This document shows, piece by piece, positions 20,661 to 28,567 of a stretch of 28,567 nt of DNA. A program made the translations under genes and the position numbers. Origin of the DNA: a virus; IMG/VR virus record IMGVR_UViG_3300030329_003787, positions 1 to 28,567 of that record; one strand, written 5' to 3'. How positions within the stretch are numbered: position 1 is the stretch's first letter; every line of letters begins with the position of its first letter. The notes below the pieces were generated by a model that worked only from the letters and a program-made list of their open reading frames with translations, did not search any database and had not been told where the DNA came from.

Positions 20661-23600
20661 TGCCACATGAACCTGGACATAATCCGTTTTATTCTTTTCA
20701 AAAAGGAGGAACCCCTCAATCAATTCCTTCTACTAGTAAACTATTACCTCCTCCACAACCTACTACTTCAATAGAACAAGTAGCTCAAGCTGACCCACCA
20801 AGAAAAGAAAGAGGAGGATTCTTTGATCCGATAATTTCTAAAGAAACTGTCGAAGAAAGAATACCTGGTTTTGCAGGAACTGCATTAGGAACTATAGCAG
20901 AATATACTACTAGTCCATTTGATTTAGCTTTAATACCCACATGGGCTGTTGGAGGGCCTGCGATATCTACAGGATTAAAAGGGGCTAGGGTTTTATCTAA
21001 ATTTCCCAAAGGATTAAAATGGTTCCCTAAAGTATTAGGATCACTTTTTGATCCGTTTCCTGGAACTGTTACTTCCTTGCCTTTAAGATTAATAGCAGAA
21101 ACAGGAGCTACTGCAGGAGGTGGCTTTTTAGGAAAAGAAGCTGCAGAATACGGAGAAGATTTAGGAGGATTACCTGGAGCTATAATAGGAGGATTAGCAG
21201 GTGGATTAGCAGGAGGAACTGCAGGTGGATTAGGAGCTGTAGGAGGAATGAAAGCAATAGCTGGATCTGTAGCAAGATTAAGAGGAAAAGATTCTCTTAA
21301 TCCTAGAGATCATGCAGGGTTATATACAATGATGGAATCAGATAAGTTTGTTCCTATTCGTAACACAACAGAAGAAGATCTTAAAAAGAAAATTAGAGAA
21401 GTAGTACAAAAAGAAACAGCTAGACAATTTGAAATAGCAAAACAAACAGGAGAAGAAATAACTGTACCTGGATTTGGAGCTATAGAAGTTGAAACTGATT
21501 TGCCATTTTGGAATAAAACTGTAGTTGGAAAAAGACAACTTTATTACGAACCTCCTCAATGGATTAAAGAAAATCTTCCTGAATTAGTTAGACCTACAAT
21601 AAAAGATCAATTAATGCCACTACTTCAAAAAACTGATACAGCATCTGCTTTAAACATTAGAAATATATCTACTGAAGACAGACAAGATTTACAACAAGAA
21701 GCTTTAAAGAAAATAACAAAAGAACGACAAGATTTAACTAATCGATTAAACACGACAGGAGTAATGATAGTAAATCCTGATGGCTCTACTCGACAATCTT
21801 TTAATAGCCAAGATATACAAGCAGAAGTAATACGACAAAAGGGAAGTGAAGATACTGATTTTAGAAAAGCAATTGAAAGAGCAGAGGAAGAATTAAAGTT
21901 AAATGAACAAAAAGCAAGATCTTTATTGTCACAACTTTATCAAGACCCACATGAACTTGAAATAAATACTGTAGATGATTTAGATAATTTAATTATGCCT
22001 GATGTAGATACATCTAAAATTGTATCTGATATAGAAGTTGCTACTGCCGAAACAGCTTTAAGTAAACTAGGAAGAACTGTAGATAAATTACCTAGACCAT
22101 TGTCTAATGTTTTAGGAAGGATGCATAGATTAGGAAATCCTATGTCTAAAGCTAGAACATTAATGGAAAAATTAGGAGCAGCTAAAAATATAGGAGAAAA
22201 AAATGCAAGTATTGCAGCAATGAAACTATATGAATGGACAGGATTATGGAAGATGGATGAAGTATTTGGTAAGACAGATCATAATGTATGGACTAAAAAC
22301 GAAGCAGGAGAAAGAGTCGGTAACATTATGGTAGGAAAACTAGAAGATGGAGGAGAATTAAAAGAAGCTGCTAAAGCAGCAGGCATACATGATGCTGAAA
22401 ACTTAAGTGTATTACGAATACTTGAAGAAACAAGACCACTAGAAGGCAGATGGTTTTCTTACAAGAAAGGAAAAATAATTGATAAAGCAAGAGATTACAG
22501 AAAGATTTTAACTGATGATCAAAAAGAAATGTTAAGACGGGTTGCTTTAGCAAATGAGTATTCACAAAAACAACTTAGAAAGTTTGGTATACGAACAGGG
22601 CAAAACTTTACAGCTAAGTCAGAATTAGAACAACAAGATATATTTGCATGGACACAAAGTATGTTAGATGAAGCTGCAGAAGAAATGAGACTTAATCCTG
22701 ATATAAGTGATGCAGAGAAACAACTTTTTGATCAAGATGTTAACTATGCTAACAGAAGAGTTATCATGCATAAAAAAACAAATGACATAGCTATTATAGG
22801 AAAAGAAGATAGAGTATGGAAACTTGGTAAAAAAATTGGAGCTGAATACTCAAGACAATTTAACAGGATTTCTTCAGCAGAAGCGGAAGGCTATGTTTAT
22901 ATGCCACTTGATAGTGCTTTTATAATTGGAATGACATCTAAACATAAAAGAGCTTTGTATCAATCTATGGCAAAGTATTTAAAAGAGTCTATAGAAAAAG
23001 GCGATTATAAAGAATACAAAGATATAGAAGTTATAAGACTTGAAGACAGAAGAAATGAATTATTATTTAGAGAATTGCAAAGAGAAAGACCTGGATTAAC
23101 TGATAAAAAAATTGCAGAGCTAATGGCAAGATCTATGGATGGAGATTTAGATGCTAGGCCTGATCAAGTTATATTAGCAGACAATGCTAAAAGAGTTCTT
23201 CCTAAAATTAGAATCATAAGAAAAAAACTAGAAGCAGGAGAAAGCATTAGAGGATTAGCAGGAGAAGATTTAGATGTTATAAAACAAATATTTACTCTTT
23301 ATCCTGCCAGGTATTTCCAAGAAAACGGAATAGATATTTCTGATTTGTTTGATGATAAGAATGGATTAAAAAGATTACAAGGATTAAAAGAAAATAATTT
23401 TGAAAACAAAAATACTAATGAATCTTTTAAAGAGATATTAGAAAAATTAAATTTAGAAAATGAAGAAGAAGCAGAGTTTGTTATAACACTTGCATGGGCT
23501 AAAAGAATTATGGGAGATAACTTTGTTTCAAATGGTGGAAGAGTTAAAGATGTTGACTTAGATAAAATAAAAGAAGTTATTGATGGAACAAGAATAGGAA

Positions 23601-26320
23601 CAAAAGAAGATGCTCAGGAATTAAGAAAGTTAATTGATGAATATAAAGATTCTGTATCAGAAACAGGAAGAACTAGGCAAGCAGAATTACAATCTCAAAT
23701 AGATGAGTTGGCTCAAATGAGAGAAGCTTTTGACTACGAAGATGAAAGAAACTTTGGCTTGTTAAGTCAGATGAATGAGTTACAAGCACGATATGATGAG
23801 ATTAGTAGATTGCAATTTATATACAAAAGATATGGTAGTAACAAAAGATTAGATTTTATAGATGAAGATTTCTTAACAGGATTAAAATATAAAAAAGATG
23901 GATTTGATGCTGAGTATAATAGTAATGTATTTGCAAGAGAACAAGCAAACTTACTTAACTTAGAAGGAGTTGATGAAACAACATTAGTACAAGCAGAAGA
24001 TATTCTTAATTCTTATAATGAATTTATAGATGGAGCTTTAATAAAAAGCAGACAAAAAATTAATTGGGATGCTGATCCTGAAAGACTTGATAAAGCATTA
24101 GGCAAACTTGAAACTAGGCAATACGAAACATTGCTTGGAAGAACTGAAACAATCATTAATGAAAGGGGACAAAAAGAAACAAGAAAGATTCCTGGTGTTG
24201 AAGAAATAATATTAAACCAGGAAATCAGAGCTAAGAAAAACTTAGATGATGTTATATTTTTAGACCAACCTGAATTAGATGAGTTGATTTTTAGAACTGC
24301 TAGAGATGCTGAACAAGGAGCTCACGAAAGTCTTTTAAAAATGAGAAGAGATTTTGAAGCTATTTTTGAACAAGTAAATCCTAATGAAATGAGCAAATGG
24401 TGGACAGGAGTAAATGCTATTCAAAGAATGGTAGCTTTAGGTTTTGATGCTTCTATATTTATGATTCAGTTATTCCCTGTAATGATGAACCACCCAAGAA
24501 TAATGCCTAAAGTATTTAAAGGATATTTTAATGCTTTGCTAAGAACATGGAGAGATCCTGACGCAGGAAGACAAATGATGTTTCAGTATAGAAATATGCC
24601 TGAAAACCAAGCAATACTTAGAAAGTATGGTAGGTGGTTATTAATGTCTGAAGACAATGAAGTGTTTGATTTGCTAGCTACAGGAAAAATGGGAGAAGTT
24701 TTCCAACAACAAGTACAGGATCCAGGTAGATTAGGAGATGTTGCGAGAGCAGGACAAAGATTTGGAGGAGGATTTAAAAATGCTTTTGATCATGTACTTG
24801 ATATAGCAGGAATAGAAATAGCAAAAGCAATGGATGTAGTGGTAGATGGAGCTACTCCTGAAATAATGGAGAAACAAATTAAAGCTGTTGCAGATTATGC
24901 AAACGGAATGAGAGGATTATTTAGTTCACAGGCAGCAGGGGTTAGTGCTGTGCAAAGATATAAAGAAGCACAATGGATGTTGGCTGCAAGATACAGAAGA
25001 GCAGTAGCTTCTCTTTATGCTATGGCTTTAAGTCCTGATCCTACAAGAAGTTATCTTGCACAAAAGGCTATGATTAATTTAGCTACAGGAACTATAATGA
25101 CATCTATAGTATTACAAATGATGGGCTCATATATAGATGGAGATTCTGAAGAAGAAACATATGACAAACTAGAAAAACTTATAGATCCTACAAGTGGAGG
25201 ATTTTTAATGTTTCAAGCAGGAGGACAAAGTATAGGTATTGGATCCAAGTTTGTTTCTGATTCTAAGTTTATAGGTAAAGCTCTTACCTTTATGTGGAAA
25301 AGAGGTACAGGACAAGATGTAAAAGAATGGCAAGATTTTCTTTCTATGGAAAGAACAAACCCTGGATTACAATGGGTTAGAGCTCAAATGGCTTATGCTC
25401 CTACTACAGCTTGGGGAATCTTTTCAGGAAGAGATTATATAGGAGAACCTGTATTTAGACCAGGGGAAAGTAATTTTGATTCAATTACTAACTTTGTTCA
25501 ACCTTTAAGTGAAGCTGCAATTCCTATATGGATGTCTTCTACTTTCTTTGAAGGAGGTGGTAGAGATGGTGATTGGGCAGGACAAACATTAAGAGGATTT
25601 TCAGAATTGTATGGAATGAGAACTCATCCACAAAGTACTAGTGAAATATTAAGGTTAGCTTCTTATGATTATATGGATATGCCTTTCGATGAAATGGAAC
25701 CTTTTCAAAAAGATTTGTTAAGACATATGTTAACAGATGACTTAACAAAACTTCAGGAAGAACAAGTTAAACAAGGAGCAAATGATTTTGCACTTTACTT
25801 TAATAATATAAAAAGAATAGAAGAAGAATATCAGCAAGGATTAATTGAATTAACTCAATTATATCCTGCCACTAAAGAAGGAAATAGAAATATGTATACT
25901 GCTTATAGGGGATTAAAAAGCTTTATGCGAGGACAAAAAACAGAAAGAGGATATGATATAGAGTTTGAAGATGAAAGCTTAAAAGATAGTAATCCTAACA
26001 AGAGAGCATTAGCACAATATTGGGCACTATATGACAAAGCTACAATCCCTGGTACTCAAGTAATAGATTGGGATTTGTGGCAAAATGAATATGATAAACT
26101 TATGCAAACACTCACTTTAGAACAGCAAGTTACTGTAGCTAGAAACTCTCATGATCTTCCTATGCCTGCTGTATTTATGCAAAGACTAGCACAAGTAGGA
26201 AAAAAAGAATACACAAGAATTGTAATAGCACAAAAGTTAAGAGAAGATTATTGGAGATCTATGGGCAGAGATGATTTGGCTGACAAAATGAGAAGCTATC
26301 ATCTTATGTTAGAGGATTGA
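20660..26320 (+). CDS. Giant virion/ejection-type protein with glycine-zipper segment, 1886 aa
   Basis: The largest gene, uninterrupted. P-rich N-terminus, then FAGTALGTIAEYTTSPFDLAL and a glycine-zipper membrane-like segment (about residues 169-197, G-A-G-L repeats). The long middle is charged and coiled (about 300-1200). The C-terminal third carries hydrophobic helices (ASIFMIQLFPVMM near 1263-1276; LATGTIMTSIVLQMMGSY near 1473-1490) and R/W-rich segments. This resembles large internal or ejection proteins and large polyvalent proteins of phages, which enter the host with DNA. No polymerase or lysozyme motif is seen. Role inferred from size, hydrophobic segments and position before scaffold and capsid. 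Confidence 0.6.
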   Translation: MPHEPGHNPFYSFQKGGTPQSIPSTSKLLPPPQPTTSIEQVAQADPPRKERGGFFDPIISKETVEERIPGFAGTALGTIAEYTTSPFDLALIPTWAVGGPAISTGLKGARVLSKFPKGLKWFPKVLGSLFDPFPGTVTSLPLRLIAETGATAGGGFLGKEAAEYGEDLGGLPGAIIGGLAGGLAGGTAGGLGAVGGMKAIAGSVARLRGKDSLNPRDHAGLYTMMESDKFVPIRNTTEEDLKKKIREVVQKETARQFEIAKQTGEEITVPGFGAIEVETDLPFWNKTVVGKRQLYYEPPQWIKENLPELVRPTIKDQLMPLLQKTDTASALNIRNISTEDRQDLQQEALKKITKERQDLTNRLNTTGVMIVNPDGSTRQSFNSQDIQAEVIRQKGSEDTDFRKAIERAEEELKLNEQKARSLLSQLYQDPHELEINTVDDLDNLIMPDVDTSKIVSDIEVATAETALSKLGRTVDKLPRPLSNVLGRMHRLGNPMSKARTLMEKLGAAKNIGEKNASIAAMKLYEWTGLWKMDEVFGKTDHNVWTKNEAGERVGNIMVGKLEDGGELKEAAKAAGIHDAENLSVLRILEETRPLEGRWFSYKKGKIIDKARDYRKILTDDQKEMLRRVALANEYSQKQLRKFGIRTGQNFTAKSELEQQDIFAWTQSMLDEAAEEMRLNPDISDAEKQLFDQDVNYANRRVIMHKKTNDIAIIGKEDRVWKLGKKIGAEYSRQFNRISSAEAEGYVYMPLDSAFIIGMTSKHKRALYQSMAKYLKESIEKGDYKEYKDIEVIRLEDRRNELLFRELQRERPGLTDKKIAELMARSMDGDLDARPDQVILADNAKRVLPKIRIIRKKLEAGESIRGLAGEDLDVIKQIFTLYPARYFQENGIDISDLFDDKNGLKRLQGLKENNFENKNTNESFKEILEKLNLENEEEAEFVITLAWAKRIMGDNFVSNGGRVKDVDLDKIKEVIDGTRIGTKEDAQELRKLIDEYKDSVSETGRTRQAELQSQIDELAQMREAFDYEDERNFGLLSQMNELQARYDEISRLQFIYKRYGSNKRLDFIDEDFLTGLKYKKDGFDAEYNSNVFAREQANLLNLEGVDETTLVQAEDILNSYNEFIDGALIKSRQKINWDADPERLDKALGKLETRQYETLLGRTETIINERGQKETRKIPGVEEIILNQEIRAKKNLDDVIFLDQPELDELIFRTARDAEQGAHESLLKMRRDFEAIFEQVNPNEMSKWWTGVNAIQRMVALGFDASIFMIQLFPVMMNHPRIMPKVFKGYFNALLRTWRDPDAGRQMMFQYRNMPENQAILRKYGRWLLMSEDNEVFDLLATGKMGEVFQQQVQDPGRLGDVARAGQRFGGGFKNAFDHVLDIAGIEIAKAMDVVVDGATPEIMEKQIKAVADYANGMRGLFSSQAAGVSAVQRYKEAQWMLAARYRRAVASLYAMALSPDPTRSYLAQKAMINLATGTIMTSIVLQMMGSYIDGDSEEETYDKLEKLIDPTSGGFLMFQAGGQSIGIGSKFVSDSKFIGKALTFMWKRGTGQDVKEWQDFLSMERTNPGLQWVRAQMAYAPTTAWGIFSGRDYIGEPVFRPGESNFDSITNFVQPLSEAAIPIWMSSTFFEGGGRDGDWAGQTLRGFSELYGMRTHPQSTSEILRLASYDYMDMPFDEMEPFQKDLLRHMLTDDLTKLQEEQVKQGANDFALYFNNIKRIEEEYQQGLIELTQLYPATKEGNRNMYTAYRGLKSFMRGQKTERGYDIEFEDESLKDSNPNKRALAQYWALYDKATIPGTQVIDWDLWQNEYDKLMQTLTLEQQVTVARNSHDLPMPAVFMQRLAQVGKKEYTRIVIAQKLREDYWRSMGRDDLADKMRSYHLMLED

Positions 26321-26361
26321 CGAATATAATTTATTTTGGTATTTTTATATAAGGAGGACAA

Positions 26362-27132
26362 ATGGTAAACGAAAATGAAAATATACAACCAGAGTTAAAT
26401 ATGGTATCTGAAGAGAGTACAGCTCCTGTAGCTGAACCTCAAACAGAGCCTACAGTAGAGCCTGCAGAAACCCAGGCAGAGCCACAGGTAGAACCTGCAC
26501 CATCTACTGATTCTGCATCTGTTACAGAAACATCATCGGAAACATCAGATGAGTTATCTGTAAATACTTATCCATCAACTATTGAACCAACAGCTACTAC
26601 TGAACAGGCTATGAAAGATCAGCTTGCTGAATCACAAAAAAGAATTAGTGAATTAGAACAGCATAATCTTTATAACCAAGCACAGCAAGAAGCTGCACAG
26701 TATCAACAGTCATTGATAGCTCAAGGGTATAGCCCACAACAAGCACAATATGCTGCACAACAATGGATGGGTACAAGAACACAACAGATGCAAACAGAAC
26801 AAAATTATCAACAACAAATACAGTTCAAAGAAGGGCAATACAAAGCATCTTTACATTATGGTAAACAATTTAATGTAGATCCTGAAGTACTATTAAAGTA
26901 CCAAACCCCTCAAGAAATGGAAACAGCAGCAATGCATATGTCTGAAGTCAGAGCATTGAAGGAAGAAAATGCTAGACTTAAAAAAGGAACAGTACCTGCA
27001 CAAAAGTTTGACAGTAATACTGCTCCTGCAGATGCTAGTTCTAGTGAGGAAAGATTATTGGATCTTTACAATTCAGGAGTTCGCAATCCTGAAACTGAGG
27101 CAGCAGCTCGAAGGGCAGCAGGTCTTGGATAA
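26362..27132 (+). CDS. Scaffolding protein
   Basis: 256 residues with AAGGAGG upstream. Acidic, low-complexity E/P/T/Q N-terminal 90 residues, then a long Q/E/A-rich coiled-coil middle (QKRISELEQHNLYNQAQQEA), and a C-terminal helical, basic end (EERLLDLYNSGVRNPETEAAARRAAGLG). These are features of phage scaffold proteins, and it directly precedes the capsid gene. Scaffolds direct capsid assembly and leave the procapsid. Confidence 0.8.
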   Translation: MVNENENIQPELNMVSEESTAPVAEPQTEPTVEPAETQAEPQVEPAPSTDSASVTETSSETSDELSVNTYPSTIEPTATTEQAMKDQLAESQKRISELEQHNLYNQAQQEAAQYQQSLIAQGYSPQQAQYAAQQWMGTRTQQMQTEQNYQQQIQFKEGQYKASLHYGKQFNVDPEVLLKYQTPQEMETAAMHMSEVRALKEENARLKKGTVPAQKFDSNTAPADASSSEERLLDLYNSGVRNPETEAAARRAAGLG

Positions 27133-27164
27133 ATTATAAACCTTAATTAAAAGGAGTAGTCGTA

Positions 27165-28040
27165 ATGGCACAGACAGCGACAACAGGTAATCTAGAAAAT
27201 GCGAGTAAGATAATTATCGCAGCAGCTAGGTATACTGAAGAACACAATGCCCCTGCTATGGCTTTGATTGAGCAATTTACTTTGCCAAAAGGAGCTAAAC
27301 AGGTAACAGTACCTAAAGTAGGGCAAATGACAGTATCTGATTTAACAGATGGTCAAGACATTGTTGACGAAGAAGAGATCGGAATGACAACTGTTGATCT
27401 TACTGCAAGTGAAGTAGGAGCAAAAGTTATCTTAACCGATAAACTAGTTCGTGAACAACAAAACAATGTATTCACAATAATTGGTAAACAGTTAGGTGAT
27501 GCAATGGCAAGAAAGAAAGATACAGATGTTCACTCATTGTATAGTTCTTTAAATGGTGGTACCACTCTTGGTGCTGCAACTAAATTTATGAAAGCAAGTA
27601 ATGTACAGGGAGCAATCACTTATGCAAAAGCTAATAAATTTGGTAGCCAAATTTACATTTTACATCATCCAAACTCAGTAGCTTATCTTTCTAAAGAAGC
27701 TGCAACAGTTGCTTCATCAGGTTCAGCAGAACTATCAAGTGGTTGGTCTGCAGATCTCTTGAAAGACTTCTGGAGTGGACTAAGACCTATGAATGGTGTA
27801 TCTATATTTGAAGATGGTAACTTAACAGTTGATTCTGAAGATGATGCGACAGGTGTTATTGCTGATAAAACAGCTATGGCAGTTCTTAAGTCTGTAGACA
27901 CTAGAACAGAGAGGCAGAGAGATGCAAGTTTGAGAGCCACAGAGGTGGTTATTACTTCAGACTATGGTGTTTTTGAGTTAGATGATTCTAGAGGTGCAGG
28001 ACTTATATTTGATGCTGCAGCTTTGGCAACTAATAACTAA
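27165..28040 (+). CDS. Major capsid protein (HK97-fold type)
   Basis: 291 residues, AAGGAG at normal spacing. Starts with a helical N-arm (MAQTATTGNLENASKIIIAA), followed by TLPKGAKQVTVPKVGQMTVS and DLTDGQDIVDEEEIGMTTVDLTA split by turns. The end shows the characteristic VVITSDYGVFELDDSRGAGLIFDA. Strand-turn patterns and its location after the scaffold support a capsid subunit of the HK97 fold, of a phage group with short proteins. Hexamers and pentamers build the head. Confidence 0.82.
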   Translation: MAQTATTGNLENASKIIIAAARYTEEHNAPAMALIEQFTLPKGAKQVTVPKVGQMTVSDLTDGQDIVDEEEIGMTTVDLTASEVGAKVILTDKLVREQQNNVFTIIGKQLGDAMARKKDTDVHSLYSSLNGGTTLGAATKFMKASNVQGAITYAKANKFGSQIYILHHPNSVAYLSKEAATVASSGSAELSSGWSADLLKDFWSGLRPMNGVSIFEDGNLTVDSEDDATGVIADKTAMAVLKSVDTRTERQRDASLRATEVVITSDYGVFELDDSRGAGLIFDAAALATNN

Positions 28041-28058
28041 TAAGTATGGAGGTATCAA

Positions 28059-28415
28059 TTGGTTAATCATTATTATGGACACAAAGGCAAAGAAGCTAGA
28101 AATAATATTAATAAACAAAGGAAAGGTATGGGCGTAGATTCATTTGATGGATTACTTCCTGATTGGCAGGGTAAAACAACATACTATAATCATATCCCTA
28201 AGTTTAATGTTGAAGGAGATTTGCAAAAACCTTGTGGATCAGAATATCCAAATCAACCAAGCGATGCAGCTACACAGCAAAGAAGAGGAAACATTGGTTT
28301 GTTTCCTATAGCATGGGATGGCAAATGCAGACTTGAAGCTAAAGGTGACAAGTGTGTATGCAAACCCAAACAAGAAAAAGTAGAGGAAGTTAAGAAGGAA
28401 TCAAAACCTTCTTAA
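28059..28415 (+). CDS. Hypothetical protein, possible capsid-associated, 118 aa
   Basis: Starts at TTG (28059), the only reasonable start, with GGAGG 6 bases upstream. G- and K-rich N-terminus (VNHYYGHKGKEARNNINKQRKG), a conserved-looking centre (GSEYPNQPSDAATQQRRGNIGLFPIAWDGKCRLEAKGD) divided by turns, and a cysteine pair (CVC near residue 101). Lysine-rich tail. Family not recognised; small proteins next to the capsid gene are often decoration proteins. Confidence 0.65.
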   Translation: MVNHYYGHKGKEARNNINKQRKGMGVDSFDGLLPDWQGKTTYYNHIPKFNVEGDLQKPCGSEYPNQPSDAATQQRRGNIGLFPIAWDGKCRLEAKGDKCVCKPKQEKVEEVKKESKPS

Positions 28416-28416
28416 C
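28389..28416 (+). terminator. Hairpin over the stop codon of the 28059 gene
   Basis: GTTAAGAAGG (28389-28398) pairs perfectly with CCTTCTTAAC (28407-28416) over an 8-nt loop and is followed by TCCTTCTTTT. It overlaps the last codons and the stop. An incomplete U-run makes it a partial terminator or processing stem rather than a strong stop. Confidence 0.5.
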
Positions 28417-28427
28417 TCCTTCTTTTA

Positions 28428-28502
28428 GTATAAGTGTAATCTTTGACCGAGCTTATACGAATTTTTATTAATCGGTTAAAGACGAGGTGTATAAGAAACT
28501 CG
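28428..28502 (+). promoter_or_regulatory. Possible pseudoknot leader with alternative pairing
   Basis: Stem 1 GTATAAG (28428-28434)/CTTATAC (28452-28458); stem 2 TCTTTGACCGA (28440-28450)/TCGGTTAAAGA (28472-28482), with one G-U on the + strand. The arms interleave, as in an H-type pseudoknot. A second exact GTATAAG (28489-28495) offers CTTATAC another partner, and CGAG/CTCG (28483-28486/28499-28502) closes it. It precedes the next gene by 24 bases. Function unknown. Confidence 0.45.
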
Positions 28503-28526
28503 TAAAATTAAATAGGAGGAAAGATT

Positions 28527-28567
28527 ATGTCTTTTCCAAATACAATCCACGGAAAATATGGGTGGGA
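28527..28567 (+). CDS. Partial CDS, N-terminus of a structural gene
   Basis: ATG at 28527 behind AGGAGG; reads MSFPNTIHGKYGW before the window ends. It continues the head operon, so probably a head-completion or connector protein. Nothing more can be said from 13 residues. Confidence 0.6.
   Translation, partial: MSFPNTIHGKYGW

Overview
The window is most likely part of the genome of a tailed double-stranded DNA phage of a low-GC, probably aquatic, bacterium. It has a head-morphogenesis operon in phage order (small terminase, large terminase, portal, two unknown proteins, a 1886-residue protein, scaffold, major capsid) and a dense block of small early-type genes with overlapping starts and stops. 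The AT-rich composition and the absence of host housekeeping genes fit this. The host cannot be named from sequence alone. I see no tail genes, DNA polymerase, integrase, lysin or tRNA here, so the window is not the whole genome.

Layout. Positions 5-1354 (+ strand) hold five small genes, including two membrane peptides (one holin-like) and a staphylococcal-nuclease-type thermonuclease; they look like the end of a late operon. They converge at a large hairpin (1362-1472) on a long leftward operon spanning 1550-11281 (- strand). That operon encodes a RusA-family resolvase, a RepA/AAA_25-type ATPase, a ParB-N-like protein, a DUF932-type protein and many small unknowns, several with paired cysteines. 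From 11282 to 14166 lies a roughly 2.9 kb divergent region with one confident gene (12225-12584, +). From 14167 to the right edge (+) run the packaging and capsid genes.

The most unusual property is in the non-coding DNA. Nearly every larger gap is packed with long, near-perfect inverted repeats. Many form the same compact shape: an outer stem of 7-16 bp closing over two inner hairpins (a Y, or three-way junction), or nested stems ending in a 3-4 nt loop. Primary sequence differs from unit to unit but the architecture recurs. I count more than 25 units at 1362-1472, 5052-5234, 6966-7460, 9896-10021, 10332-10426, 11308-11762, 12126-12213, 12579-13906 and 28428-28502. In four places where strands can be told apart, G-U wobble (rather than A-C mismatch) falls on the strand on which the neighbouring genes are transcribed. 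That suggests selection on RNA, but the sample is small. I recognise no described RNA family.

Working together: the leftward operon probably provides replication and recombination functions (ATPase, RusA, ParB-like, DUF932). The rightward operon builds and fills the capsid and appears to be controlled by a leader with mutually exclusive hairpins, a terminator, and then a promoter overlapped by an inverted repeat. The structured elements sit at operon ends, in leaders and between gene blocks, so termination, RNA stabilisation or processing are the simplest roles. A non-coding RNA function, a partition-site function (for the array beside the ParB-like gene) or a DNA cruciform function (RusA substrates) are alternatives.
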